From contig NZ_FWFL01000002.1 of NCBI RefSeq assembly GCF_900172295.1, forward strand, positions 372,001-436,000: a stretch of DNA of 64,000 nucleotides, given 5' to 3'. The notes beneath the pieces are model-generated. The model was given only the letters and a program-made list of their open reading frames with translations, made no database searches and was not told where the DNA came from. This document shows, one piece after another, positions 50,461 through 60,498 of the stretch (position 1 is its first letter; the number at the start of each line of letters is the position of its first letter). The position numbers and the translations under genes are program-made. Origin of the DNA: Roseovarius litorisediminis (GTDB lineage Bacteria > Pseudomonadota > Alphaproteobacteria > Rhodobacterales > Rhodobacteraceae).

Positions 50461-51513
50461 TCACGCGTCCCGCCCACCCTCCCTGACGCGTTCGGGCGGC
50501 GATTTGGGCAGAAAGCCGGACAGGCAGGCGCCCTGGGCCAGGCTGAGTTCCCCCTGAGTGGAAATCACCCGGTGAAATCTGTCCCATTCGGGGATTTCCC
50601 TGAGCTTTGCAATGCGGTGGCGATGCCAGCGGCAGGCACGGGTGTGCCAGCGGGCCAGTCTGGGATCTGTCAGCAGGTCGTCATAGATTGCACGGGCGGC
50701 GGGCAGGTGGGCCAGGATGCTTTCATCATGTTCGATATTGAAATTCAGCCGGGCCCAGTATTCGGGGCCCTGATCATGCTTGATATGGTTGGTGCGTCCG
50801 CGGTCGCGTTTGACCAGAAAGCTGTCGGCGGACCGCAGCGCATAATGGTGCAGGCGAGCAAAGCTGTGATCAAAGTTGGCATGGGCGGCCCAACCGCGTT
50901 GATGATAGGCCTCGGGCATGGGCTGCCCCCCGGCGTCAACCCATCGCGGCATCGGCACGGATTTGTCCAGACGGGGGCGATGGATGGCGATGCGTGAAAA
51001 GGTGCCGTCGTTGCGAAACAGGGTTTTTAAGCCACGGGACTGAAGCGAGGGATAGCTATGTTCAGGGCAGGCCCACTGGAACTGCCGGGTGACAAAACTA
51101 TCGTCGAAACCGGTAATGCCGCCATTGCCGAACAGTTTCCAGCAGATGGAAATGGCGGCGGCATCACCGGTTGCCTGCAGCAGATCGGGCAGGCGGCCCT
51201 GACCGGTGCGGATGTTCAGAAATTCATCAACATCGGCGCAGAACAGCCAGTTGGCCTGCCGCACCAGCGTATGTTTGCGGGCCTTGCGCAGGGCCTTGCG
51301 TTGCGGGCTTTCGCCGGGACCAACGGGGTTGGGGATATGGGTAACGTAGCCCAATCGTTGCAGACGCTGGGCCAGCATATCGGTGCCGTCGGCGCAATCG
51401 TTGGTAAAGATCAAAAAATCGGTAAAACCGATCGACAGATTATAGGCGACCCATTCCAGCACGAAGGGGCCTTCGTTTTTCATTGTCGTGATGATAACGA
51501 ACCGCTCTGACAT
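50461..51513 (-). CDS. Glycosyltransferase family 2-like protein
   Basis: A 350-residue protein beginning MSERFVIITTMKNEGPFVLE, the strand and substrate loop of GT-A glycosyltransferases of the Glyco_tranf_2_4 group. The metal-binding DxD is in FCADVDEFLNI near residues 92-102. The C-terminal half is rich in His, Arg and Trp and resembles similar orphan glycosyltransferases of Rhodobacteraceae. The start is placed at MSERF because the family core begins there; the frame is open another 23 codons. It is probably cytoplasmic, acting on a surface polysaccharide, with no partner genes nearby. Confidence 0.85.
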   Translation of the reverse strand: MSERFVIITTMKNEGPFVLEWVAYNLSIGFTDFLIFTNDCADGTDMLAQRLQRLGYVTHIPNPVGPGESPQRKALRKARKHTLVRQANWLFCADVDEFLNIRTGQGRLPDLLQATGDAAAISICWKLFGNGGITGFDDSFVTRQFQWACPEHSYPSLQSRGLKTLFRNDGTFSRIAIHRPRLDKSVPMPRWVDAGGQPMPEAYHQRGWAAHANFDHSFARLHHYALRSADSFLVKRDRGRTNHIKHDQGPEYWARLNFNIEHDESILAHLPAARAIYDDLLTDPRLARWHTRACRWHRHRIAKLREIPEWDRFHRVISTQGELSLAQGACLSGFLPKSPPERVREGGRDA

Positions 51514-51593
51514 CGCCTTGCCCCAAACACATTCGCCCATCTGACTAGGTTTTGGTGTCGGGGAAAAGGGGACGGAAGGCAATTTTAACGCAG

Positions 51594-51613
51594 CCTGCTG
51601 CTTTTACAGCAGG
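51594..51613 (-). terminator. Hairpin downstream of panC
   Basis: CCTGCTG and CAGCAGG pair over 7 bp with a 6-nt loop. On the minus strand it lies 18 nt beyond the panC stop, and a TTAAAATT stretch follows. It is a moderate intrinsic terminator candidate. Confidence 0.55.
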
Positions 51614-51630
51614 TATAAAAGCGCCGGGCC

Positions 51631-52479
51631 TTATCCCCCAATGGCGATGTTGTCGATCAGGCGGACCCCCGCCAGCCAGGCTGCTGCGAACAGGCGGGCG
51701 GGCCGATTTGGGGTTTCCAGCAAGGACAGGTCGTCATTGGCACGCATTTCCAGATATTCCACCTTGGTGAAGCCCGCATTCTCTAGTCTTTTGAGCGCGG
51801 CAGCCTGTAGCTGATGAAAGGGCTGACCTTCGGCGACACCTTCGGCGATGGCCTCCATTTCCTCGTACAGGATTGGGGCGGCAACGCGGGCGCGGTCCGA
51901 CAGCAGCAGATTCCGCGATGACATCGCCAGCCCGTCAATCTCGCGGATTGTCGGGCAACCGTGAACCGTGATCGGGATATCAAGATCACGGGCCATGCGA
52001 CGCACGACCTGCAACTGCTGAAAATCCTTTTCGCCGAAAAACGCGTCTGAGGCCGAGCTTTGCAGGAAAAGCTTGGCGACAACCGTTGCCACGCCATCGA
52101 AATGGCCAGGACGATAGACACCGTCCATCACATCGGTCAGCCCGGAAACCGACACCGTGGTGGCAAAACGTTCGGGATAGATCTGTTCGGGATCGGGCAC
52201 GTATACCACATCTACCTCGAACCGGGCCAGTTTGCGGGCATCCTCGGATTCGGTGCGCGGATAGTTTTCCAGATCCTTGGGATTGTTGAACTGCTTGGGG
52301 TTCACAAAGATCGTGACGATCACCCGGTCGCAGACCTTTTTCGCCGCCGCAACCAGCGACAGATGGCCGTCATGCAGCGCGCCCATGGTGGGCACTACGC
52401 CAATAGTTTCGCCGGCCGCCTGCCATTCGGCGGTGGCGGCGCGCAGATCTGCCAGCTTGCGCAGAATGGGCGGCGTCAT
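51631..52479 (-). CDS. panC: Pantothenate synthetase
   Basis: A 282-residue class I nucleotidyltransferase-fold enzyme joining pantoate and beta-alanine with ATP. Motifs: [16 protein letters not shown] (HIGH-like), [24 protein letters not shown] and MSSRNLLL (KMSKS-like). It overlaps panB by 4 nt on the same strand, giving the usual panBC pair for coenzyme A synthesis. Confidence 0.96.
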   Translation of the reverse strand: MTPPILRKLADLRAATAEWQAAGETIGVVPTMGALHDGHLSLVAAAKKVCDRVIVTIFVNPKQFNNPKDLENYPRTESEDARKLARFEVDVVYVPDPEQIYPERFATTVSVSGLTDVMDGVYRPGHFDGVATVVAKLFLQSSASDAFFGEKDFQQLQVVRRMARDLDIPITVHGCPTIREIDGLAMSSRNLLLSDRARVAAPILYEEMEAIAEGVAEGQPFHQLQAAALKRLENAGFTKVEYLEMRANDDLSLLETPNRPARLFAAAWLAGVRLIDNIAIGG

Positions 52480-53303
52480 TTACCGGGGGCCTTTTCGGCG
52501 AAAGTATGTTCGGGCGCGGGAAAGTGGCGCGCGCGCACCTCGTCGGCATAGGCCTTGATTGCGGCCTCGCCATCCCGACCCAGATTACCAAAGCGTTTGA
52601 CGAATTTCGGCTTGAAGGTCGTGAATAGACCCAGCATGTCATCCACCACCAGAATTTGCCCGTCGCACCCTGCCGAAGCGCCAATGCCGATCGTCGGTAT
52701 TGCAATCTCGGCGGTGATGCGGTCGGCCAGCCTGGCGGGTACTTTTTCAAGTACGACTGAAAAGGCGCCTGCATCGGTGACCGCCTGTGCATCGGCCATA
52801 AGCATGTCAGCCTGATCGTCGCGGCCCTGCACCTTGTAGCCGCCCAGCGTGTTGATCGACTGGGGTGTCAGGCCAATGTGCGCCATGACTGGTATGCCGC
52901 GTGCCACCAGAAAGGCGATGGTGTCTGCCATGTGCTGCCCGCCTTCCAGTTTGACGGCGCCCGCCCCGGTTTCGGCCATCAGGATGGCGGCATTGCGAAA
53001 CGCCTGTGCGGGGGTTTCCTCGTAGCTGCCAAATGGCATGTCCACCACCATCATGGCCTTGCTCAGACCACGGGCCACCGCGCGGCCGTGCATCACCATC
53101 ATCTCCATGGTCACGCCAAGTGTTGATGGTAGCCCGTGCAGCACCATACCGACACTGTCGCCGACCAGCACAAAATCGCAATGATCGTCCATCATTTGCG
53201 CCATTGGCGTGGTGTAGGCGGTCAGGCTGACAATGGGCGTGCCGCCTTTCATTGCCCGGATATCGTCGGGCATCGGGGCTGTTTTTCGGGCAGTGGCGCT
53301 CAT
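52476..53303 (-). CDS. panB: Ketopantoate hydroxymethyltransferase
   Basis: A 275-residue TIM-barrel enzyme adding a hydroxymethyl group from 5,10-methylene-tetrahydrofolate to ketoisovalerate. Motifs: [52 protein letters not shown] and [14 protein letters not shown]. The start is placed at [14 protein letters not shown], where family similarity begins; the frame is open another 39 codons. It is coupled to panC. Confidence 0.94.
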   Translation of the reverse strand: MSATARKTAPMPDDIRAMKGGTPIVSLTAYTTPMAQMMDDHCDFVLVGDSVGMVLHGLPSTLGVTMEMMVMHGRAVARGLSKAMMVVDMPFGSYEETPAQAFRNAAILMAETGAGAVKLEGGQHMADTIAFLVARGIPVMAHIGLTPQSINTLGGYKVQGRDDQADMLMADAQAVTDAGAFSVVLEKVPARLADRITAEIAIPTIGIGASAGCDGQILVVDDMLGLFTTFKPKFVKRFGNLGRDGEAAIKAYADEVRARHFPAPEHTFAEKAPGK

Positions 53304-53463
53304 TTTCTGGTCCGGTTTATGCTGCATTGCAGCGCAAACTAGCAACTGCGCGCAAATAAATCCACTGTTCAATTTGTCTTCATTTGCTTGATTACCCGGT
53401 GTTTTGCGGGGACACTTCAAACTGTCTGGGGGACGGACACGGTATAAAGACAGGAGGCATGCG

Positions 53464-54939
53464 ATGACATGCGTGCGAAACTGGGGATTGGCAGGCGTTT
53501 TGGCGTTGGCCGGAATAAGCGCGCAAGCGCAGGGCGATATCGTGGTGGGCCTTCAGTTGGAGCCGCCGCATCTTGACCCGACAAGTGCCGCTGCAGGTGC
53601 CATTGACCAGGTGGTTTACGCAAATGTTTTCGAAGGGCTGACACGGTTTGACCCCGACGGATCTGTAGGGCCGGGGCTGGCGGAAAGCTGGGATATTTCG
53701 GAAGATGGGTTGGTCTACTCGTTCCATCTGCGCAGCGGTGTGCGATTTCATGATGGCACTGAACTGGACGCCAAGGATGTCAGGTTTACCCTTGATCGTG
53801 CCCGTGATGATACCAGTCAGAATGCGCAGAAAGCGCTGTTTGCAGGGATTGAAACAGTTAAGGTGATTGACCCGCTGACTGTACAGGTGACGCTGAAGGC
53901 GCCCGATGGCAGTTTTCTGTTCAACATGGCTTGGGGCGACGCGGTGATTGTGGCGCCCGAAAGCATCGGTGAGATCAAACACAAGCCCGTCGGCACCGGC
54001 GCGTTCATGTTTGACGACTGGGTGCAGGGCGACCGGATTGAGCTGGTGAAATATGCCGGTTACTGGGGTGAGCCGGCAAGGCTGGATCATGTTACCTTCA
54101 AATTCATCAGTGATCCGACGGCGGCGTTTGCCGCGGTCATGGCCGAAGATGTGGATGCCTTTCCAGGCTTTCCCGCGCCGGAAAACCTGCCCCAATTCGA
54201 GGCGGATCCAAGGTTTCAGGTGCTGGTGGGCAGTACCGAAGGCGAAACCATCCTGAGTATAAACAACAAATTGGCGCCACTGGATGATGTGAGGGTACGC
54301 CGTGCAATCACCCATGCGATTGACCGAAAGTCGGTAATTGACGGGGCGATGTTTGGCCTTGGCACACCGATCGGTACGCATTTTGCGCCTCATCATCCCG
54401 ACTATGTCGATCTGACCAGCCAATCCGCCTATGCCCCCGAGCTGGCCCGGCAATTGCTGACCGAGGCCGGGTATGCTGACGGTTTCACAATCACGCTGAA
54501 GCTGCCGCCGCCGTCTTATGCGCGGCGTGGGGGCGAAATAATTGCCGCGCAACTGCGCAGTGTCGGGATCGAGACCGAGGTCACCAATCTGGAATGGGCG
54601 CAGTGGCTGGAACAGGTGTTTCGGGGCCATGATTTTGGCCTGACCATCATCAGCCATACCGAACCGTTCGATATCGATATTTACGCCCGGCCCGAGTATT
54701 ATTTTCAATATGACAGTGCCGCGTTCCAAGCGCTGATGGCAGCGCTGAAGGCAGAGGCCGATCCGGAAAAACGCTCGGATCTGCTGGTTCAGGCACAAAA
54801 GATGATCGCGGACGATTATGTGAACGCCTATCTTTTTCAACTGGCCATACCCACAGTAGCCAATGCCAGATTGCGCGGTTTGTGGCGCGATGCACCGACA
54901 CAGGCCACCGACCTGACGGCGGTCTATTGGGACAAGTGA
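53464..54939 (+). CDS. Peptide/nickel-type ABC transporter substrate-binding protein (SBP_bac_5)
   Basis: A 491-residue periplasmic protein. Signal peptide: [20 protein letters not shown], with likely cleavage after AQA. The mature protein has the family signature [55 protein letters not shown] and [14 protein letters not shown]. It would deliver an oligopeptide or similar solute to the permeases encoded next. The ATG follows AGGAGG. It is divergent from panB. The ligand is unknown. Confidence 0.93.
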   Translation: MTCVRNWGLAGVLALAGISAQAQGDIVVGLQLEPPHLDPTSAAAGAIDQVVYANVFEGLTRFDPDGSVGPGLAESWDISEDGLVYSFHLRSGVRFHDGTELDAKDVRFTLDRARDDTSQNAQKALFAGIETVKVIDPLTVQVTLKAPDGSFLFNMAWGDAVIVAPESIGEIKHKPVGTGAFMFDDWVQGDRIELVKYAGYWGEPARLDHVTFKFISDPTAAFAAVMAEDVDAFPGFPAPENLPQFEADPRFQVLVGSTEGETILSINNKLAPLDDVRVRRAITHAIDRKSVIDGAMFGLGTPIGTHFAPHHPDYVDLTSQSAYAPELARQLLTEAGYADGFTITLKLPPPSYARRGGEIIAAQLRSVGIETEVTNLEWAQWLEQVFRGHDFGLTIISHTEPFDIDIYARPEYYFQYDSAAFQALMAALKAEADPEKRSDLLVQAQKMIADDYVNAYLFQLAIPTVANARLRGLWRDAPTQATDLTAVYWDK

Positions 54940-55036
54940 CCGCGTCCGCGCCCTTTTACCGAGAGGTTTCGCCGAGGGTACGGCCTGGAGCCGCTGGCAG
55001 GGATGTTTTCGGCAAGAAGAAAACGGAGGCGACTTG

Positions 55037-55984
55037 ATGCTGCGCTATGTGCTGCAGCGGTTGGTTTCGCTTTGCCTGTCACTGCTGGTGGCAAGCGCGG
55101 TAATCTTTCTGGCGCTTGAGATCGTGCCGGGTGATCCGGCGGCCTATATGCTGGGGCTGAACGCGCAGGAGGATACGCTGGCCGCGCTGCGTGACGAACT
55201 GGGGCTGAACGGCACAGCCCTGCAACGCTATGGCAGTTGGCTGAGCGGGATGCTGCACGGGGATTTCGGCATATCCTATACCTATCGCACACCGGTGGCC
55301 GAGATGATTGGCGATCGGTTGTGGGTATCGTTGCCGCTGGCGCTATTTGCTTTGGGCCTGAGTTGTCTGATCGCCTTTCCGGCGGCGCTTTGGGCCGCGT
55401 CCCGGCGTGGCACGCTGGGTGAACTGGGTGTTATGGGAATGACGCAGCTGGGCATTGCAATCCCGAATTTCTGGTTTGCCATGCTGATGGTTCTGATCTT
55501 TGCTGTGAACCTGCGCTGGTTTCCGGCGGGTGGCTTTGCCGGATGGGAAGAGGGCCTTTTTGCCGGGTTGAAATCGCTGACCCTTCCCGCGGTGGCGCTG
55601 GCCCTGCCTCAGGCCAGCATTCTGACGCGGGTCATGCGCTCGGCGCTGCTGGACACACTGGGCGAGGATTTTATCCGCACAGCACGCGCCAAGGGGCTGA
55701 CGCGCGGGCAGGCACTGCGCCGTCATGCCCTGCGCAATGCGATGATTCCGGTGCTGACGATCATTGGCCTGCAGTTTTCGTTTCTGCTGGCAGGTGCCAT
55801 CATCATTGAGAATGTGTTTTTCCTGCCGGGTCTGGGGCGGCTGGTGTTTCAGGCGATATCAGCGCGTGATCTGATCGTGGTGGAATCGGTGGTCATGTTG
55901 CTGGTCTTTGCGGTCATTCTGGTGAATTTCACCGTCGATCTGGCTTATGCCTGGGTTGATCCGCGTCTGAGGGGGCGCAGATGA
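55037..55984 (+). CDS. DppB/OppB-type ABC transporter permease
   Basis: A 315-residue permease with six membrane segments, opening MLRYVLQRLVSLCLSLLVAS. It carries VPGDPAAYMLG, SYTYRTPVAEMI, and the EAA loop around RTARAKGLTRGQALRRHALR that contacts the ATPase. The ATG follows GGAGG. Overlap of 4 nt with the next permease supports one operon. Confidence 0.93.
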   Translation: MLRYVLQRLVSLCLSLLVASAVIFLALEIVPGDPAAYMLGLNAQEDTLAALRDELGLNGTALQRYGSWLSGMLHGDFGISYTYRTPVAEMIGDRLWVSLPLALFALGLSCLIAFPAALWAASRRGTLGELGVMGMTQLGIAIPNFWFAMLMVLIFAVNLRWFPAGGFAGWEEGLFAGLKSLTLPAVALALPQASILTRVMRSALLDTLGEDFIRTARAKGLTRGQALRRHALRNAMIPVLTIIGLQFSFLLAGAIIIENVFFLPGLGRLVFQAISARDLIVVESVVMLLVFAVILVNFTVDLAYAWVDPRLRGRR

Positions 55985-56796
55985 GGCGCAACCTGATCCT
56001 TGGCACTGGCCTGAGCGCGATGTTCGCGGGCGCGGCGCTCTTGTCGTTTTTCTGGGTGCCCTTTGATATCGGTGCCCTTGATATCGCGAACAAAATAAAA
56101 CCGCCGTCGGGCGCACATTGGCTGGGCACTGATCATTTTGGTCGTGATATCCTGAGCATGATCATGGTTGGGGGGCGCACCTCTATTGCGGTGGCCCTGG
56201 TCGCGGTGGGGATTGGCATGGGGCTGGGTGTGCCTTTGGGGCTGGCCGCTGCCGTGCAGCGCGGCGGGTGGCTGGACGAAGGTATCATGCGCGCCAATGA
56301 TCTGATCTTTGCCTTTCCCAGCCTGCTGATCGCCATCATGATCACCGCCGTTTTCGGTGCCAGCGCGGTGAATGCTATCATTGCGATTGGTATTTTCAAT
56401 ATCCCTGTTTTTGCACGTCTGACGCGGGGCGCGGCCCTGGGCCTTTGGACCAGAGATTTTGTGCTGGCGGCACGGGTTGCGGGCAAGGGGGCGGTGCGGA
56501 TCAGCTGCGAACATATCCTTCCTAATCTTGTTAACCTGTTGATTGTGCAGGGGACAATCCAGTTCAGCCTTGGCATTCTGGCTGAAGCGGGGCTGAGTTA
56601 CGTGGGCCTTGGCGCGCAGCCTCCGGTGCCCAGTTGGGGACGGATGCTGGCCGACAGCCAAACGATGATTTCATTTGCGCCCCATATGGCGCTGTCTCCT
56701 GGGCTGGCGATTTTGCTGACGGTTCTGGGGCTGAACCTGATGGGCGACGGGCTGCGTGATTTGCTGGACCCACGCCTGCAGAGGGGGCAGAGATGA
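55981..56796 (+). CDS. DppC/OppC-type ABC transporter permease
   Basis: A 271-residue permease with about six membrane segments. GAHWLGTDHFGRDILSMIM is the DppC N-terminal signature; the EAA loop lies in AARVAGKGAVRISCEHILPN; LAEAGLSYVGLG and PSWGRML follow. It pairs with the preceding permease to form the channel, and overlaps the ATPase gene by 4 nt. Confidence 0.93.
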   Translation: MRRNLILGTGLSAMFAGAALLSFFWVPFDIGALDIANKIKPPSGAHWLGTDHFGRDILSMIMVGGRTSIAVALVAVGIGMGLGVPLGLAAAVQRGGWLDEGIMRANDLIFAFPSLLIAIMITAVFGASAVNAIIAIGIFNIPVFARLTRGAALGLWTRDFVLAARVAGKGAVRISCEHILPNLVNLLIVQGTIQFSLGILAEAGLSYVGLGAQPPVPSWGRMLADSQTMISFAPHMALSPGLAILLTVLGLNLMGDGLRDLLDPRLQRGQR

Positions 56797-58358
56797 GCCT
56801 TTTGCAGGTTGAAAATCTGCGCGTTGAGCTTGGCGGGGCACCCGTGTTGCAGGACGTTTCGCTACGGGTTGCGTCAGGCCAGATTGTTGGCGTGATCGGC
56901 GAAAGCGGCTCGGGCAAGTCGATGACAGCGCTGGCGGTGATGCAGTTGCTGCCGCCGGGTGCACGCTGCACCGGGCAGGTGGCGCTGAAGGGACAGGACA
57001 TGCTGGCGCTCACTGAAAGGCAGTTGTGCCGGATGCGCGGGCGCGATGTGGGAATTGTGTTTCAGGAACCGATGACCGCACTCAATCCGCTGCAGACAAT
57101 TGGCCAGCAGGTGGCCGAAACCATCCTGATCCACGAGATTGTCAGCCGGGCAGAAGCGATGGCCCGTGCCGCGCGGACGCTGGAACGGGTGGAATTGCAG
57201 GTGCCGCCAACGCGCTACCCGCATGAATTGAGCGGGGGGCAACGGCAGCGGGTCTGCATAGCGATGGCGATTGCACTGCGGCCTGAACTGCTGATCGCGG
57301 ATGAGCCGACAACGGCGCTGGATGTGACCACACAGAAGGGGGTACTGGACCTGCTGAAACAGCTGGTCGCAGAAGATGGCATGGGCCTTTTGCTGATCAG
57401 TCATGATCTGGGTGTGGTGGCGGATATGGCCGATCAAATCGTGATCATGCAGCGGGGTCAGGTGGTTGAAACCGGCCGGTTCTGTGACTTGCGCCATTCC
57501 TATTCAAAAGCATTGCTTGCAGCATCAGACCATGTGCCGGATCGTACAGGCGCAGGCAGTGAGGCGCCGTTGTTGCAGTTGCGCGATGTGGTGCGCGACT
57601 ATCCCACGCCGCGCAAAGGCTGGCTGGGAAAACCGGGCAGGTTCCGCGCGGTGGACAGGGTAAGTTTCGAGATCCGACGCGGCGAAAACCTGGGGTTGGT
57701 AGGTGAATCCGGCTGCGGAAAGTCTACGCTGACGCGGGCGATCCTGGGGCTGGAGGCCGTGCAGGAGGGAACAATCCTGCTAGGGGGGCAGCCGGTTTAC
57801 GACGGGCAGCGGGCCAATCGAAGCATACGCAGGCGTATGCAAATGGTTTTTCAGGATCCTTACAGCAGTTTCAATCCGCGTCACAGGGTGGGGCGGCTGG
57901 TCAGTGAACCGTTTCATCTGCTTGAGACGGCTCCGCAAGGGGTCGAGAAAGAGAGGGTCATTGCCGAGGCGCTGGAAAGCGTTGGTCTGCAGGCGGCGGA
58001 TCGACATAAATTTATCCATGAATTCAGTGGCGGGCAACGGCAGCGTATCGCGTTGGCACGGGCATTGATCATCCGGCCCGATCTGATTGTGCTGGACGAG
58101 GCGGTCAGCGCGCTGGATGTTCAGGTGCGTGCACAGATGCTGGACCTTCTGGCCGATCTGGGCGATCGTTTTGGACTGACCTATCTGTTCATCAGTCATG
58201 ACCTGAGCGTTGTGCGGAATGTAACCGACCGGGTTGTTGTGATGCGGGCAGGCCGGATTGTAGAAGAGGGAAAGACCGGGGAAGTGTTTGAAAACCCGAA
58301 AAATATTTATACAAAGCAATTGCTTGCCACAATTCCCCGGTTGCCGGAGAACGCATGA
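56793..58358 (+). CDS. Fused DppD-DppF-type ABC transporter ATPase
   Basis: A 521-residue protein holding two complete ATPase domains. First: Walker A GESGSGKS at 36-43, signature LSGGQRQRVCIA, Walker B LLIADEPTTALD. Second: Walker A GESGCGKS near 300-307, signature FSGGQRQRIALA, Walker B LIVLDEAVSALD. It powers import by the two permeases. Fused double ATPases are common in this transporter class. The stop overlaps the next gene (ATGA), which encodes a DNA repair-like protein. Confidence 0.95.
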   Translation: MSLLQVENLRVELGGAPVLQDVSLRVASGQIVGVIGESGSGKSMTALAVMQLLPPGARCTGQVALKGQDMLALTERQLCRMRGRDVGIVFQEPMTALNPLQTIGQQVAETILIHEIVSRAEAMARAARTLERVELQVPPTRYPHELSGGQRQRVCIAMAIALRPELLIADEPTTALDVTTQKGVLDLLKQLVAEDGMGLLLISHDLGVVADMADQIVIMQRGQVVETGRFCDLRHSYSKALLAASDHVPDRTGAGSEAPLLQLRDVVRDYPTPRKGWLGKPGRFRAVDRVSFEIRRGENLGLVGESGCGKSTLTRAILGLEAVQEGTILLGGQPVYDGQRANRSIRRRMQMVFQDPYSSFNPRHRVGRLVSEPFHLLETAPQGVEKERVIAEALESVGLQAADRHKFIHEFSGGQRQRIALARALIIRPDLIVLDEAVSALDVQVRAQMLDLLADLGDRFGLTYLFISHDLSVVRNVTDRVVVMRAGRIVEEGKTGEVFENPKNIYTKQLLATIPRLPENA

Positions 58359-59518
58359 AACCGCTTGAGATTTCCAATCGGGACGCCCGGCGCCTGTGGC
58401 TTTGGGCCAACGGTCTGGCGGTATCCCCGGTGGGCAAGCCCGATGTGATGGGCATGATCCGGGCGCTGGGCTTTGTGCAGATCGACACGATCCGCAACGT
58501 CACCCGTGCGCACCACCATATTCTGTGGAGCCGCAATCAGAATTACCGAGAGAAAATGCTGTGGCCGCTTTTGCGACAGCGCCACCTGTTCGAGCATTTC
58601 ACCCATGATGCTTCGCTTATCCCGATGGAAACCCTGCCAATGTGGCAGCGGCAGTTTCGGCGGTTGGGCGCGAAGGTAGCGCAAAATGACTGGTATCAGT
58701 CAGGTTTGGGCAAGGTGGAAATCAAAAACATACGTCAGCGTATAGAAAGGGAAGGGGCGCTTTCGACCCATGCCTTTGACACCAAGGCCAGCAGTCGCGA
58801 AATGTGGGCGCGGCCGCCGCATAAAAAGGCCCTGGATCAGATGTGGTATGCGGGAGATCTGGCCACCTGCCACCGTGAGAATTTCGTCAAGTTCTATGAT
58901 CTGGGTGAACGGGTGTTTCCGCCCCATCTGCGCGAGGGCCCGTGCGACCCGGATCAGATAAATTGGCTTTGCGATCAGGCAATTGACAGGCTCAGCATGG
59001 GTACATGTGGGGAGGTGCAGCGGTTCTGGGAGGCAATGAGCGCAAAAGAGGTGCAAACCTGGCTGGCTAGCTGTCAGCTAATACCTGTACGCATACAGAA
59101 TGCCGACCGGAGCTGGCGTGAAGCCTGGGCTGTAGCGGACATTGAAACCCGGTTAAAAGCGGCACCTGCGCCAACCGTACGCCTACGTATACTTAATCCA
59201 TTCGATCCCGCCATACGCGACCGTATGCGCACCGAGCGCCTGTTCGGTTTTGAATATCGAAACGAGATGTTCGTGCCCGCCGTCAAACGCCGCTGGGGGT
59301 ATTATGTGTATCCTCTGCTGGAGGGAGATCGTTTTGTTGGTCGGATCGAGCTGAAGGCCGACCGCAGTGAAGGCTGGCTGCGGGTTACCGGATTCTGGCC
59401 GGAACCGGGTGTGACCTGGGGTACGATACGGCTGGAGAAGCTGGAGGCCGAACTGAAACGCTTTGCCAGGCTGGCGGGGATCACCGAGGTCAACTGGAGT
59501 GTGGCGCGACCGGCCTGA
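58355..59518 (+). CDS. YcaQ/AlkX-family DNA glycosylase (HTH_42 winged-helix protein)
   Basis: A 387-residue protein of the winged-helix HTH_42 family that includes YcaQ/AlkX and AlkZ, glycosylases that unhook interstrand crosslinks and remove bulky alkyl lesions. The catalytic Q-hydrophobic-D motif is Gln42-Ile43-Asp44 in VQIDTIRNVTRAHH, as in AlkX. WYAGDLATCHR and RILNPFDPAIRDR with an ERLFGFEY stretch also match the family. It is translationally coupled to a peptide-type ABC ATPase, an unusual setting. A shared role in handling a toxic peptide or alkylator is a possibility, not shown. Confidence 0.85.
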   Translation: MKPLEISNRDARRLWLWANGLAVSPVGKPDVMGMIRALGFVQIDTIRNVTRAHHHILWSRNQNYREKMLWPLLRQRHLFEHFTHDASLIPMETLPMWQRQFRRLGAKVAQNDWYQSGLGKVEIKNIRQRIEREGALSTHAFDTKASSREMWARPPHKKALDQMWYAGDLATCHRENFVKFYDLGERVFPPHLREGPCDPDQINWLCDQAIDRLSMGTCGEVQRFWEAMSAKEVQTWLASCQLIPVRIQNADRSWREAWAVADIETRLKAAPAPTVRLRILNPFDPAIRDRMRTERLFGFEYRNEMFVPAVKRRWGYYVYPLLEGDRFVGRIELKADRSEGWLRVTGFWPEPGVTWGTIRLEKLEAELKRFARLAGITEVNWSVARPA

Positions 59519-59636
59519 GGGGCAAAACAATTATTCTGCGAATAATCGGGCCAGCCTTCCGGCCGCTGCAAACTGGTCAGCGTCACAAAAACATCGTAGC
59601 AATGAGCGGACGAAATTCGAAACGGGGCCTTCATCC

Positions 59637-60377
59637 ATGCGCTTGAAAGGTAAGACAGCCATAGTGACCGGCGGTGCTAGCGGCTTTGGCGAAGGGATTG
59701 TGCGTAAATTCATCGCCGAAGGCGCGCAGGTGATGATTGCAGATATCAACGGGGACGGGGCGGCGGCCCTGGCCCAAGAATTGGGGGCGCTGGCCTGTCG
59801 GGTTGACGTCGCGGACGGCGCAAGCGTACAGGCGATGGCCCAGACCGCGCAAGAGCTGTTGGGCTTTCCCGATATCATCGTCAACAACGCCGGCATCACC
59901 CACCTGCCGCAGGCGCTGGACCATGTCACTGAAGATGACTTTGACCGGGTATTTGCCGTCAATTGCAAATCGGTCTACCTGACGGCCCGCGCGCTGGTGC
60001 CCGGCATGAAGGCGCGCGGCAGCGGCACGATCCTGAATGTAGCCTCGACCGCCGGTGTCAGTCCCCGGCCGAAACTGAACTGGTACAATGCCAGCAAAGG
60101 CTGGATGATTACGGCCACCAAAACGATGGCGGTGGAACTGGCGCCTGACGGCATCCGTGTCAATGCGCTGAACCCGGTGGCGGGGGAAACCCCGCTTCTG
60201 GCCAGTTTCATGGGCGAAGATACGCCGGAAATGCGGGCCAAATTCCTGTCGACTATCCCGCTGGGACGTTTTTCGACACCACAGGATATGGGCAATGCGG
60301 CCTGTTTCCTGTGCAGCGACGAGGCCAGCATGATCACGGGCGTCTGCATGGAGGTCGACGGCGGACGTTGTATCTGA
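59637..60377 (+). CDS. Short-chain dehydrogenase/reductase (SDR)
   Basis: A 246-residue classical SDR: TGGASGFGEGI, NNAGITHLPQ, NVASTAG (catalytic Ser) and YNASKGW. The second strand ends in IADINGD, favouring NAD. It resembles FabG/glucose-dehydrogenase-like oxidoreductases. The frame is open well upstream, but the family core begins here. It lies between a DNA glycosylase and the fucose genes without clear link to either. The substrate is unknown. Confidence 0.88.
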   Translation: MRLKGKTAIVTGGASGFGEGIVRKFIAEGAQVMIADINGDGAAALAQELGALACRVDVADGASVQAMAQTAQELLGFPDIIVNNAGITHLPQALDHVTEDDFDRVFAVNCKSVYLTARALVPGMKARGSGTILNVASTAGVSPRPKLNWYNASKGWMITATKTMAVELAPDGIRVNALNPVAGETPLLASFMGEDTPEMRAKFLSTIPLGRFSTPQDMGNAACFLCSDEASMITGVCMEVDGGRCI

Positions 60378-60498
60378 GGTCTGGACGGTGCAGGTTTTTG
60401 CCCATCGGGCCGGTTAATCGGGCCAAAACACCTGTTCTTTGCGCGCCCAAGGCAGTATCCGGGGCATTGTGAGACAGACCAAACAAGGGGCGCGTATC

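Noticed and set aside
53392-54840. A 482-codon minus-strand frame opposite the ABC binding protein
   Set aside because: The plus strand encodes a full SBP_bac_5 protein with signal peptide; the antisense product has no family features.
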